A stretch of DNA of 10,323 bases from Pseudobacteriovorax antillogorgiicola (GCA_945897695.1 CAMDGW010000076.1:1-10323); one strand, 5' to 3'; positions 1-5,993 are shown, numbered from the stretch's first letter. Notes: a model not told the origin generated them from the sequence alone. Translations and numbers: made by a program.

Positions 1-618
1 CTCCACATCATCAATGAAACCCATGTCAAACATACGATCAGCTTCATCACAGATGAAAATCTTCACCTGGGACAAGTCCACCATCTTGCGCTGAAAGAAG
101 TCTTTCAGGCGTCCAGGGGTGGCCACAATCATACGAGGCCCATCTTTGAATGCTGTGGCCTGTTTCTCAACCTCAACCCCACCAAATACCGGCACAGATA
201 TGATGCCTAAGGGCGCAAGGACACGCTTTGCATCATCATCAATCTGCATAGTAAGTTCGCGAGTTGGAGTGAGGACTAAAACTTCAGGCACCGCCACATC
301 GCTTCGCTTACGCTCCGGCGGTTCTGCGCTGTATAACCGTTCCGCAACTGTTATAACAAACACACCGGTCTTCCCCGTACCCGTCTGAGCAAAACCTGCC
401 ACATCACGACCTTTGGTCGTCAAAGGTAAACACATTCCCTGAACGGGGGTTGGAGCTGTCCAACCAATGTTATGCACCACTTTAATGACAGCTTCTGAGA
501 CGCCCGCCTCTTCAAAACTAGCCACCTGCAGAGTCGGCTCCAAAGTAGTTAGAGGACTTATGTCCAGGTCTTCACCACCAACCAAATCAACTTTAACATC
601 ATGATTTTCTAAACTCAT
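1..618 (-). CDS. DEAD-box ATP-dependent RNA helicase, RhlB-like (partial, N-terminal half)
   Basis: The first 206 residues of a superfamily 2 RNA helicase that unwinds or remodels RNA duplexes using ATP. Visible motifs in order: upstream aromatic F35 and Q-motif ending in PTPVQ (56-60), Walker A AQTGTGKT (77-84), motif Ia PTREL (118-122), GG (146-147), motif Ib TPGR (167-170) and motif II DEAD (191-194). The second RecA-like domain lies beyond the left edge. The wording around motifs I and II (GRDVAGFAQTGTGKT, DEADRMFDMGF) resembles RhlB more than RhlE or DeaD, but the subfamily is not certain. An extra N-terminal tail of about 34 residues precedes the helicase core. The ATG start at 618 is preceded by a purine-rich AAAGAAG ribosome site. 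It is divergent from the gene at 759. Confidence 0.95.
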   Translation of the reverse strand, partial: MSLENHDVKVDLVGGEDLDISPLTTLEPTLQVASFEEAGVSEAVIKVVHNIGWTAPTPVQGMCLPLTTKGRDVAGFAQTGTGKTGVFVITVAERLYSAEPPERKRSDVAVPEVLVLTPTRELTMQIDDDAKRVLAPLGIISVPVFGGVEVEKQATAFKDGPRMIVATPGRLKDFFQRKMVDLSQVKIFICDEADRMFDMGFIDDVE

Positions 619-652
619 TTTGCACTTCTTTCATTTCAGACATCATTGTAAT

Positions 653-683
653 GACACCGGTTTTGTTATGCCCCTGCGGTGTC
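653..683. repeat. 7-bp perfect inverted repeat in the helicase leader region
   Basis: GACACCG at 653-659 pairs exactly with CGGTGTC at 677-683 across a 17-nt loop. It lies 35 nt upstream of the helicase start codon. It could be a hairpin in the helicase 5' leader or an operator for the divergent pair. I cannot tell which from sequence alone. Confidence 0.4.
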
Positions 684-688
684 CCCTC

Positions 689-710
689 AAAAAATCCGGC
701 AACTTGCCGA
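689..710 (-). terminator. Terminator-like hairpin pointing toward the helicase gene
   Basis: Read on the minus strand, CGGCA and TGCCG (697-709) form a tight stem with an AGT loop, extendable by one U-G pair, followed by GA and then six T residues (689-694). This has the form of a short intrinsic terminator. No minus-strand gene in view ends here. If it is real it lies in the 5' leader of the helicase transcript and could act as an attenuator, or it could stop antisense transcription coming from the right. Confidence 0.4.
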
Positions 711-745
711 TATACCCCACATAATCAGCCTGAATCATGGATCAT

Positions 746-752
746 GGGAGGT
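746..752 (+). promoter_or_regulatory. Strong Shine-Dalgarno sequence deciding the GTG start at 759
   Basis: GGGAGGT lies six bases before the GTG at 759. The upstream in-frame ATGs have no comparable site: 651 lacks one, and 744 overlaps this element. The site therefore favours the GTG start. Confidence 0.65.
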
Positions 753-758
753 AGCCAC

Positions 759-1196
759 GTGGACGATCAAATCGCCAGCACGATGGACGCTGCAACCGAG
801 TCAAATCAAGAATCTGCTCCAGCATCAGAAGAAGCTGCTGTTTCAGATGAAGTTACCGTCTCTAGCAGCTCAGACGAGGCATCGGTAGATGCTACTAAGT
901 CTGGTCCTGCCAATCCGGTTTCGGACGCGCCGCCAGAGGATAGCGGAGAACCTGAAACAAAGAAAGCAGAAGACGCTGCAGATTTGCGCTGGAAGGATGC
1001 ACTCCTAAATTTCCACGACAAGCTAAATGGGGTCCTGGCAGCTAAAGAGAATATGAAGCTTGTGGCCGTCGAGCAAAAGGTTCATCCGGCCTATGTCCTT
1101 AACTGGAAAATTCAATCGAATCGACATTTTCAGCTCGTTGTAGCCATGCGCCGGCGTCTCAAGAATGGCAAGGTTGGCGGCAAGACCGTGGCCTAA
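759..1196 (+). CDS. Hypothetical protein with acidic disordered N-terminus and basic C-terminus
   Basis: A predicted 145-residue protein that I do not recognise. Residues 1-75 are rich in Ser, Ala, Glu and Asp with almost no hydrophobic residues, so probably disordered. Residues 76-145 look folded: amphipathic stretches around LRWKDALLNFHDKLNGVLAAK (split by D/H residues) and a basic end, RRRLKNGK (131-138). There is no signal peptide or membrane segment, so it is likely cytoplasmic. The acidic tail plus basic end suggests a nucleic-acid or ribosome contact, but this is only inference. The reading frame is open from ATG 651, but the GTG at 759 has the convincing ribosome site, and the extra 36 residues (CPCGVPSKNPATCRYTP type) look like translated intergenic DNA. 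It is divergent from the helicase and followed by 123 nt of spacer. Confidence 0.7.
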   Translation: MDDQIASTMDAATESNQESAPASEEAAVSDEVTVSSSSDEASVDATKSGPANPVSDAPPEDSGEPETKKAEDAADLRWKDALLNFHDKLNGVLAAKENMKLVAVEQKVHPAYVLNWKIQSNRHFQLVVAMRRRLKNGKVGGKTVA

Positions 1197-1208
1197 AATC
1201 TCACTCAA

Positions 1209-1238
1209 TTGACGCTAAACCCCTCAAAAAACTAGATT
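1209..1238 (+). promoter_or_regulatory. Candidate sigma70-type promoter for the cpoB-tsaD-rsmA operon
   Basis: TTGACG (1209-1214, 5 of 6 to consensus) is followed after 18 bases by TAGATT (1233-1238, 4 of 6). It starts 12 bases after the stop of the upstream gene and about 80 bases before the lipoprotein start. The same TAGATT box appears in the nfu promoter candidate. Prediction by eye only. Confidence 0.4.
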
Positions 1239-1256
1239 TTATACCTCAGTCATGGC

Positions 1257-1266
1257 ACCATATGGT
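1257..1266. repeat. Perfect 10-bp palindrome in the operon leader
   Basis: ACCATATGGT is fully self-complementary and lies about 20 bases after the candidate -10 box, in the leader of the lipoprotein gene. It could be an operator half-site pair. A 10-bp palindrome by chance in 10 kb is also quite likely, so support is weak. Confidence 0.25.
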
Positions 1267-1319
1267 CTGAATCTTTTGACCGTCCAACTCAGAATTCAAC
1301 CTCTAAGGAGCTTGGTTTG

Positions 1320-2147
1320 ATGAGACTTGACCGTATGTTTTTTTCAGCATTGTTCTCTGTAACCTTGTTAATGGCTTCGGGATGTATAACCCCCCAGCAA
1401 AAACGCCAGATGGACGATGATATCTATCGTTTGCAGACCAAGGTACTCGAACTCGAGACTTCATTAAGCCACGCTAAAAATAGTGATCAGAAAGTAGGCG
1501 AGGTCAATAACAAAACGATCGCCTCCACGTCTTCCGATGTCGAAAGACTGGGCCTTGAAGTCAAGCGCATGAAGGGCGACATCGATGCTTTAAGAGTCGG
1601 CGTACAGACCGGACAAATGCCAGGAGAAGAGGGCCCTCAGGACGGATCCATTGGCTCTCAACTAGCCGAGATTAAGTCTAGGCTTGAAGCCGTCGAAAAC
1701 CAGCAGAAAGAAATCATAAGCTCCCTGGATAAAGGCAGCTCCTCGGCCAAAAAAACTGCTGAAAAGAAGTCTCAGGGGTCAACTGCCGCCGACTTTGACA
1801 GTTTGAAAACTGCGTTCGACCGCAAACATTTCCGAGAAGTTGCGGAAGATGCTCCGAATGTGCTTAAGAAGGCAAAGGGTCGCGAACGCGAACAAGCTTT
1901 GATGATGTATGGCGAAAGCCTGATGAGACTTCAGCGCCCCAAAGAAGCAGCCCTCCAATTTAATGAGCTGGTAGAGTTAAAACCAGGTGATAAGCAATTG
2001 GCAGTTGCTAAACTTAGACTTGGTGATGCATTTAAGTCTATGGGTGACAAAGACACCTCCCAGTTATTCTATGAGGAGGTCGCAACTAAGTATGCTGGCA
2101 CCCCTGAAGGCGACAAAGCCAAGAAAGCTCTCAAGTCAAAAAAGTAA
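1320..2147 (+). CDS. cpoB: CpoB/YbgF-like envelope lipoprotein (coiled coil plus TPR domain)
   Basis: A 275-residue protein built like CpoB (YbgF), the periplasmic partner of the Tol-Pal system that links outer-membrane constriction with peptidoglycan synthesis at division. Residues 1-21 are a lipoprotein signal peptide ending MASG before Cys22, so the mature protein is probably lipid-anchored. Residues about 29-52, 73-95 and 112-137 are heptad-like coiled-coil segments. A Lys/Ser linker follows (138-156). Residues about 158-272 form tetratricopeptide helices with the typical KLRLGDAFKSMGDKDTSQLFYEEV signature (split here across 231-254). E. coli CpoB is soluble and encoded beside pal; a lipobox and a place next to tsaD are differences. 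AAGGAG at 1305-1310 serves the ATG at 1320; an in-frame TTG at 1317 is possible. First gene of a three-gene operon. Domain assignment is firm, but true orthology to CpoB is less sure. Confidence 0.8.
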   Translation: MRLDRMFFSALFSVTLLMASGCITPQQKRQMDDDIYRLQTKVLELETSLSHAKNSDQKVGEVNNKTIASTSSDVERLGLEVKRMKGDIDALRVGVQTGQMPGEEGPQDGSIGSQLAEIKSRLEAVENQQKEIISSLDKGSSSAKKTAEKKSQGSTAADFDSLKTAFDRKHFREVAEDAPNVLKKAKGREREQALMMYGESLMRLQRPKEAALQFNELVELKPGDKQLAVAKLRLGDAFKSMGDKDTSQLFYEEVATKYAGTPEGDKAKKALKSKK

Positions 2148-2150
2148 TAG

Positions 2151-2163
2151 CCCGGAGTCCGGG
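2151..2163 (+). promoter_or_regulatory. Hairpin covering the tsaD ribosome-binding site and GTG start
   Basis: CCCGG-AGT-CCGGG forms a 5-bp all-GC stem. It contains the tsaD Shine-Dalgarno GGAG (2154-2157), and its last G is the first base of the GTG start. The hairpin begins three bases after the upstream TAA stop (2145-2147), so a ribosome finishing the lipoprotein gene would melt it. This is the classic layout for translational coupling. The function is inferred. Confidence 0.5.
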
Positions 2164-3206
2164 TGGAACCAGAAATGCTAGTACTCGGGGTGGAATCAAG
2201 TTGTGATGAAACGGCGCTTGCCCTGGTGAGGGACGGCCGCGAGGTCTTGAGTTCACTCATCGCCTCCCAGACCGACATTCATGCCAAGTGGGGGGGAGTG
2301 ATTCCCGAAATTGCTGCACGTGAGCACTTAACTGCTATTTTTGAAATTTATGAGCAGCTGCTTTCCGATGCAGAAATATCTCCAGACGAGATCGACGCCA
2401 TTGGAGCCACCCAGGGCCCAGGTTTAATCGGCTGTTTATTGGTGGGTGCATCTTTTGCCAAAGGACTTTCACAGTCTCTTGGTAAACCCTTGATTCCAGT
2501 AAATCACGTCCACGCTCACGTCCACGGCGCACTGCTTGGTATTAACGAAGACTTTCAAAATATTTTCCCCACGCTCTCACTTGTAGTCAGTGGTGGCCAT
2601 ACAAACCTTTACTATATGAAGGATCCTACAAACTTTGAACTTCTGGCTCACACCATGGACGACGCCTGCGGTGAATCATTTGACAAAGTTGGTAAAATGC
2701 TTGGCCTTCCATATCCGGGAGGGCCACATGTTGAAAAGCTTGCTAGCCAGGGTTCCCCCGGAGTCGTCCCAATGCCGCGAATGGTTGAGCGTAAGAGTAA
2801 TTTGTCTTTTTCCTATTCCGGACTCAAAACTGCAGTTTCTCATGTCATCAACAGATCAGGTCCCGAACAGAAATCCCACGCAGATATTGCTCATGCCTTT
2901 CAGGAAGAAGCCCTAGGACAAATCGTTCGTAAGCTCACATCTGCCATGAGCATTCGCCCAAGCGTCAAAAGTATTATTGTTGCCGGTGGCGTGGCTGCTA
3001 ACTCACGTTTTCGTGAATTAATGGCTTCATCATTTAAACTACCTGTATGGTTTCCACCCCTAAAATATTGTTCAGATAATGGCGCTATGATCGCCGCCAT
3101 GGCATACTATGAGCAGCGCGAGGGAAAGGGTGGCCGCGCTGTCGAGTGGGATGTTTTTTCAAGATATCCATTCGAAGAATACCTAGCAAAAGATCTATCC
3201 CCCTAA
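2163..3206 (+). CDS. tsaD: tRNA N6-adenosine threonylcarbamoyltransferase TsaD
   Basis: The catalytic subunit that transfers threonylcarbamoyl from TC-AMP to A37 of ANN-decoding tRNAs (t6A), working in the cytoplasm with TsaB and TsaE. At 347 residues it is a normal length for the family. Signatures: N-terminal ESSCDETA (11-18), the metal-binding HxxxH at H115/H119 within NHVHAHVHGAL, VSGGHT (142-147), DDACGESFDKVGKMLGLPYPGGP region (166-188), GGVAANS (275-281) and SDNGAMIA with the third metal ligand D305. All expected ASKHA-fold and metal residues are present, so it should be active. GTG at 2163 is chosen because GGAG sits five bases upstream; ATG 2175 is 17 bases away. It is coupled to the lipoprotein upstream and followed after 16 nt by rsmA. 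tsaB and tsaE are not in this window. Confidence 0.97.
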   Translation: MEPEMLVLGVESSCDETALALVRDGREVLSSLIASQTDIHAKWGGVIPEIAAREHLTAIFEIYEQLLSDAEISPDEIDAIGATQGPGLIGCLLVGASFAKGLSQSLGKPLIPVNHVHAHVHGALLGINEDFQNIFPTLSLVVSGGHTNLYYMKDPTNFELLAHTMDDACGESFDKVGKMLGLPYPGGPHVEKLASQGSPGVVPMPRMVERKSNLSFSYSGLKTAVSHVINRSGPEQKSHADIAHAFQEEALGQIVRKLTSAMSIRPSVKSIIVAGGVAANSRFRELMASSFKLPVWFPPLKYCSDNGAMIAAMAYYEQREGKGGRAVEWDVFSRYPFEEYLAKDLSP

Positions 3207-3222
3207 AGCTTGAGGAACGACC

Positions 3223-4071
3223 ATGCGCCGCGGATATGGTGATCTTAATAAGGATTCATTTAAATCCTCTCAGAAGATCACCCAAAAAAAGAGCCTAGGT
3301 CAGGTATTCCTGAATACGGACTGGCCTGTAAACCGCGTCGTTGAGCAGGCCTTAGATCTCGGCATGAAACGTGTCATCGAAATTGGTCCAGGAAATGGCA
3401 TTTTAACAGAGGCTCTCTCTAATGCTGGCATAAAAGTAACAGCCATCGAAAAAGACGACCGGTTTGCCGCACGCATGAAGGACTTGATCAATAATGGCGA
3501 AATAAAAAATGTCGAAGTCATTAATGAAGATATCCTTCAATTCAACCTGGACGCTTGGGTTGCCAACGACCCCAAAACTCCCGCCGGAGTCGTGGGCAAC
3601 ATCCCTTACAACATCTCAACCCCGATACTCATGTGGCTTTTACCGCATTTAACATCCGTAAATGGCTCAATTTTTATGGTCCAACTTGAGTTCGCCCAGC
3701 GTGTGGTTGCCCCACCCGACAATAAGGACTACGGAAGTCTCAGCGTCTACTGTCAGCTCAGAGCCCACTGTGATTTCAACTTCCGGGTTGAGAAAACTTG
3801 CTTTACGCCAGTTCCCAAAGTAGACAGCGCCGTTATCACACTTCGGCCGCGTCATGATGAACCTGCGGCTGGCAAACTGATGCAATACACGGAAACCATT
3901 TGTCGTATTGCCTTTACACAGCGGCGCAAGAAACTGCGAAATGCCGTTCGCCCATTTATGAGAGGTCGCCCTGAAGAAGAGTGTCCTATTGACCTGAATC
4001 GAAGGGCGGAGACTTTGACACCAGATGACTTTGTACGACTAGCCGCATTTTTATTTACTGACAAAATCTGA
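3223..4071 (+). CDS. rsmA: 16S rRNA (adenine1518-N6/adenine1519-N6)-dimethyltransferase RsmA (KsgA)
   Basis: An SAM-dependent enzyme that dimethylates two adjacent adenines in the 3' terminal helix of 16S rRNA late in 30S assembly. At 282 residues it has the usual length. Motifs: KSLGQVFL (23-30), the SAM-binding EIGPGNG (53-59), acidic E76 after beta-2, ED (102-103), catalytic NIPYN (126-130, canonical NLPYN), FTPVPKVDSAV (194-204) and C-terminal QRRKKLRN (233-240). The usual Asn or His in GQ(N/H)FL is Val27 here, a variation worth noting but unlikely to abolish activity. The first 20 residues form a polar N-terminal extension. TGAGGAACGACC before ATG 3223 supplies the ribosome site. Third gene of the lipoprotein-tsaD-rsmA operon, pairing rRNA and tRNA modification. 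Confidence 0.96.
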   Translation: MRRGYGDLNKDSFKSSQKITQKKSLGQVFLNTDWPVNRVVEQALDLGMKRVIEIGPGNGILTEALSNAGIKVTAIEKDDRFAARMKDLINNGEIKNVEVINEDILQFNLDAWVANDPKTPAGVVGNIPYNISTPILMWLLPHLTSVNGSIFMVQLEFAQRVVAPPDNKDYGSLSVYCQLRAHCDFNFRVEKTCFTPVPKVDSAVITLRPRHDEPAAGKLMQYTETICRIAFTQRRKKLRNAVRPFMRGRPEEECPIDLNRRAETLTPDDFVRLAAFLFTDKI

Positions 4072-4078
4072 TATTCTA

Positions 4079-4120
4079 CTTCATGAGTTCCACCAATTTT
4101 GGAGTGCCTTACTCATGAAG
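4079..4120 (+). promoter_or_regulatory. Perfect 10-bp inverted repeat enclosing the start of the barrel-protein gene
   Basis: CTTCATGAGT (4079-4088) pairs exactly with ACTCATGAAG (4111-4120). The right arm contains the ATG start (4115-4117), and the 22-nt loop contains the ribosome site GGAG (4101-4104). Folded in mRNA, the start codon would be hidden and the Shine-Dalgarno exposed. Each arm also carries the palindrome TCATGA, so a DNA-binding site pair is an alternative. It begins eight bases after the rsmA stop. Confidence 0.5.
4083..4118 (+). other. 11-codon mini-ORF overlapping the next gene's start (ATGA)
   Basis: ATG at 4083 opens an 11-codon frame reading MSSTNFGVPYS that stops at TGA 4116-4118, sharing ATGA with the start at 4115. 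It lies within the inverted repeat. There is no good ribosome site before 4083, so translation is doubtful. If translated, it would couple to and open the hairpin at the downstream start. Confidence 0.25.
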
Positions 4121-5053
4121 TTAACTTTTGTCACTGCGGCTATTTTTTTAATGTCGGGTTTTGGGTTTGCCAACAACGATGCCGACATCGGCTCCACCGA
4201 GCAAAATCACGATCTCATTCAAGAGTATTTTGATAGTACCCTCGAAAATAACGAAGAGGCCTCTAACAACACCGATAAAGACGACAATCGATTTAACCGC
4301 ATTGCAGAGTCGACTGATGGCGCCACGGCGACTGATGCTTCAGGTGAAGCAACTTCGTCGACAGAAGTAGCGCCTGCAGATGATGGAAGCAAACCAAAGA
4401 AGGTCTCAAAAAAGAAAAAAAAGAAGAAACCCAGTGAGGGAGAAGGTTCCGCAGGCGCTGGCTCAGGACATGGTACACAGGAGTCTGGAGCACCCTATAG
4501 TGCCAACGTGGATCTTGGGCTGACTTATTCTTCGAAAAGTTCCACGCGCAAATATTCTGATACGCCACTCAAAGACACATCAACAAAGCTTGAGTTAACT
4601 CTCAAGTATCTATTTATTTTAGCTAAGATGGAAATTGGTCCAATGATCGCGTATAAAAGCGAAAACTCCAAAATCCCAAATAGTAGCTCCTCATCAACTA
4701 CGAAAACTGCCTCTACAATTGGATTCGGTGGTGCTTTCTATTTTAATCTTGGCAATATTCACCAGGATAAATTCATACCTTATGCTGGGCTTAAGCTCTT
4801 AAAACTTTCCACCAACTCTACAAGTAAGACCGATAGCTCAACAGAAACCAAATCGTCATCCACATCTTTAGATGCAGGAGTTGAGCTTGGTAGCAAATAT
4901 TTTATGGGTGGTCATGTGGCGTTAAAACCATTTCTTAGTTTTGACATGACTCTAAGCGGCGAGGACAAGGATGATTCCAGCGGATCGGAACTCGTAGCCA
5001 GCGTTAGTGGTAGTAAGCTATCTTTGGGTCTCGGATTAGCAACTTACTTCTAA
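4115..5053 (+). CDS. Secreted, probable outer-membrane beta-barrel protein with acidic and poly-lysine linker
   Basis: A 312-residue protein of unknown specific function. Residues 1-19 are a signal peptide (MKLTFVTAAIFLMSGFGFA, cleavage before NND). Residues 20-92 are acidic, Asn/Thr/Ser-rich and probably disordered. Residues 93-106 hold eleven lysines, including seven in a row (99-105), followed by a Gly/Ser linker. From about 127 to the end there are alternating hydrophobic strands such as ANVDLGLTYSS, STIGFGGAFYFNLG and KLSLGLGLATYF, separated by Ser/Thr-rich loops. The protein ends in Phe, the usual last residue of outer-membrane barrels, and roughly eight strands can be counted by eye. 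GGAG at 4101 precedes ATG 4115 by ten bases. It may be read through from rsmA (44-nt gap). Its stop is 13 bases from the stop of the convergent gene. A pore, adhesin or structural role cannot be chosen. Confidence 0.75.
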   Translation: MKLTFVTAAIFLMSGFGFANNDADIGSTEQNHDLIQEYFDSTLENNEEASNNTDKDDNRFNRIAESTDGATATDASGEATSSTEVAPADDGSKPKKVSKKKKKKKPSEGEGSAGAGSGHGTQESGAPYSANVDLGLTYSSKSSTRKYSDTPLKDTSTKLELTLKYLFILAKMEIGPMIAYKSENSKIPNSSSSSTTKTASTIGFGGAFYFNLGNIHQDKFIPYAGLKLLKLSTNSTSKTDSSTETKSSSTSLDAGVELGSKYFMGGHVALKPFLSFDMTLSGEDKDDSSGSELVASVSGSKLSLGLGLATYF

Positions 5054-5066
5054 GGTGCCTCTTAAA

Positions 5067-5543
5067 TTATTTCTTGCCTGCAAATTGGATATACATCCCG
5101 TCGATAAAATACTCTGGGGCGCTAGCGACTGAGACACTATTTTTCGGAGCGCCCTTCCAATTGAATTTATAAAAGTTTCTACGTCCGATGACCCGGAATT
5201 CCTCAAGCGTGATTTCTTCTCCCTCACTCGCACTTCCTACACTTGATGGCGTCTCGGATTCACCAAAATAGACCACCGGAATATCCTGACTTTTATTATT
5301 TGATCCAGCTGCTTTGGCTGTTAATTTCCAGATATACTTCTCAGGGCTTTCTGGAACCTCAAAGGCTGGCACATAACGCTCAGGTCCTGACGCCGTGCGC
5401 TTTGCTGACTGCGGATATGTGTACTTGGTTTTCATGCCTGCCATGGGGGAAGACTTCCCAGGACCATAGCTTGAATTTTGGGAAAAGGCTTCCTGTGTAA
5501 ATCCAGCTAACAGTAGAACCAAAATTAAATATTGCGCTTTCAT
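5067..5543 (-). CDS. Small secreted hypothetical protein
   Basis: A 158-residue protein I do not recognise. Residues 1-21 are a Sec signal peptide (MKAQYLILVLLLAGFTQEAFS, cleavage before QNSS by the A-F-S pattern). There is no lipobox, so it is probably periplasmic or exported. The mature part is Pro/Ser/Lys-rich at first (22-60), then more strand-like with aromatic residues (PEKYIWKLTAKA, FYKFNWKG, PEYFIDGMYIQFAGKK). It has no cysteine and no membrane segment. GAGG five bases before ATG 5543 decides this start; an upstream in-frame ATG at 5558 has no such site and would spoil the signal peptide. It converges with the barrel gene. A terminator-like hairpin 63 nt upstream separates it from nfu, so it needs its own promoter, which I could not identify. 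Confidence 0.75.
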   Translation of the reverse strand: MKAQYLILVLLLAGFTQEAFSQNSSYGPGKSSPMAGMKTKYTYPQSAKRTASGPERYVPAFEVPESPEKYIWKLTAKAAGSNNKSQDIPVVYFGESETPSSVGSASEGEEITLEEFRVIGRRNFYKFNWKGAPKNSVSVASAPEYFIDGMYIQFAGKK

Positions 5544-5605
5544 CGTTACCTCAGTCAATGGTGACGAGATAACTGTCGGATAAAGATAAAGACTGCTTAA
5601 GTGGG

Positions 5606-5633
5606 AAAAAATTACCGAGCTGCGTCAACGCGG
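5606..5633 (-). terminator. Intrinsic terminator of the nfu-like gene
   Basis: On the minus strand, CCGCGTTG-ACG-CAGCTCGG (5633 to 5615) forms an eight-position stem with one C-T mismatch and one G-U pair. It is followed by TAA and a run of T residues covering 5611-5606. It starts eight bases after the nfu-like stop codon, the expected position. Found by eye; no folding energy was calculated. Confidence 0.6.
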
Positions 5634-5641
5634 ATAACGAT

Positions 5642-5863
5642 TCAGCCTAGGACGACGTCTTTCACGTCAGGTAACTTTTCTTTGAAGATCGGGACAATTC
5701 CATTAAATAATGTGATGTGACTTGATGGACAGCCAGAACAGCCGCCAAAGAGGCGAATGGTTACCACACCATCTTCAACGTCAATAAGCTCGCAGCTACC
5801 CGCATGGAACGCCAGCTGGGGATTGATGTCTTTTTCGATGATTTCTTTGATTTGCTCGATCAT
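5642..5863 (-). CDS. NifU C-terminal domain (Nfu-type) iron-sulfur scaffold or carrier protein
   Basis: A 73-residue protein consisting only of the NifU C-terminal domain. The hallmark CxxC is at Cys42 and Cys45 within FGGCSGCPSSH, preceded by the VTIRLFGGC strand and followed by the TLFNGIVPIFKEKLPDVKDVV helix region. Nfu domains bind a 4Fe-4S cluster, usually between two subunits, and pass it to target proteins in the cytoplasm. An additional Cys24 is present. Unlike E. coli NfuA there is no degenerate A-type N-terminal domain, which resembles stand-alone Nfu proteins of many bacteria and organelles. AGGAG lies seven bases before ATG 5863. A promoter-like pair upstream and a terminator-like hairpin downstream make it a probable single-gene unit. 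Confidence 0.92.
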   Translation of the reverse strand: MIEQIKEIIEKDINPQLAFHAGSCELIDVEDGVVTIRLFGGCSGCPSSHITLFNGIVPIFKEKLPDVKDVVLG

Positions 5864-5901
5864 GGCCCGACTCCTGACTGCTTTTTAGGCTTTCGGAATG
5901 A

Positions 5902-5929
5902 AATCTAATTCAATTTAATAAAATGTCAA
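5902..5929 (-). promoter_or_regulatory. Candidate sigma70-type promoter of the nfu-like gene
   Basis: On the minus strand, a perfect TTGACA -35 box (5929-5924) is followed after 16 bases by TAGATT (5907-5902, 4 of 6). The region is AT-rich. Transcription would start near 5895, giving a leader of about 30 nt before ATG 5863. A weak inverted repeat (AATATC 5928-5933 and GATATT 5946-5951) overlaps the upstream edge of the -35 box and could bind a regulator. Confidence 0.55.
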
Positions 5930-5993
5930 TATCCTTTAAAATCAAGATATTAACCCGAGTTTCGATGAGAATTTAGAGATTTTTCCATTTATT

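Noticed and set aside
119..388. Plus-strand open frame of 89 residues
   Set aside because: It is antisense to the helicase core, whose motifs Q, I, Ia, Ib and II all read cleanly on the minus strand.
651..758. Longer version of the orphan gene starting at ATG 651
   Set aside because: No ribosome site before 651, unusual Cys/Pro-rich composition, and a strong GGGAGGT site placed for the GTG at 759.
4337..4350. GCTTCA-GG-TGAAGC inverted repeat
   Set aside because: It lies within coding sequence, has a two-base loop, and no context suggests function.
4408..4428. Programmed frameshift site at the A-rich stretch in the barrel gene
   Set aside because: The zero frame continues to a sensible barrel end with terminal Phe, and no downstream stimulatory structure is evident; kept only as a possible slippage tract.
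5544..5558. Start of the small secreted protein at ATG 5558
   Set aside because: It would add MTEVT ahead of a good signal peptide, and the GAGG site is positioned for ATG 5543.
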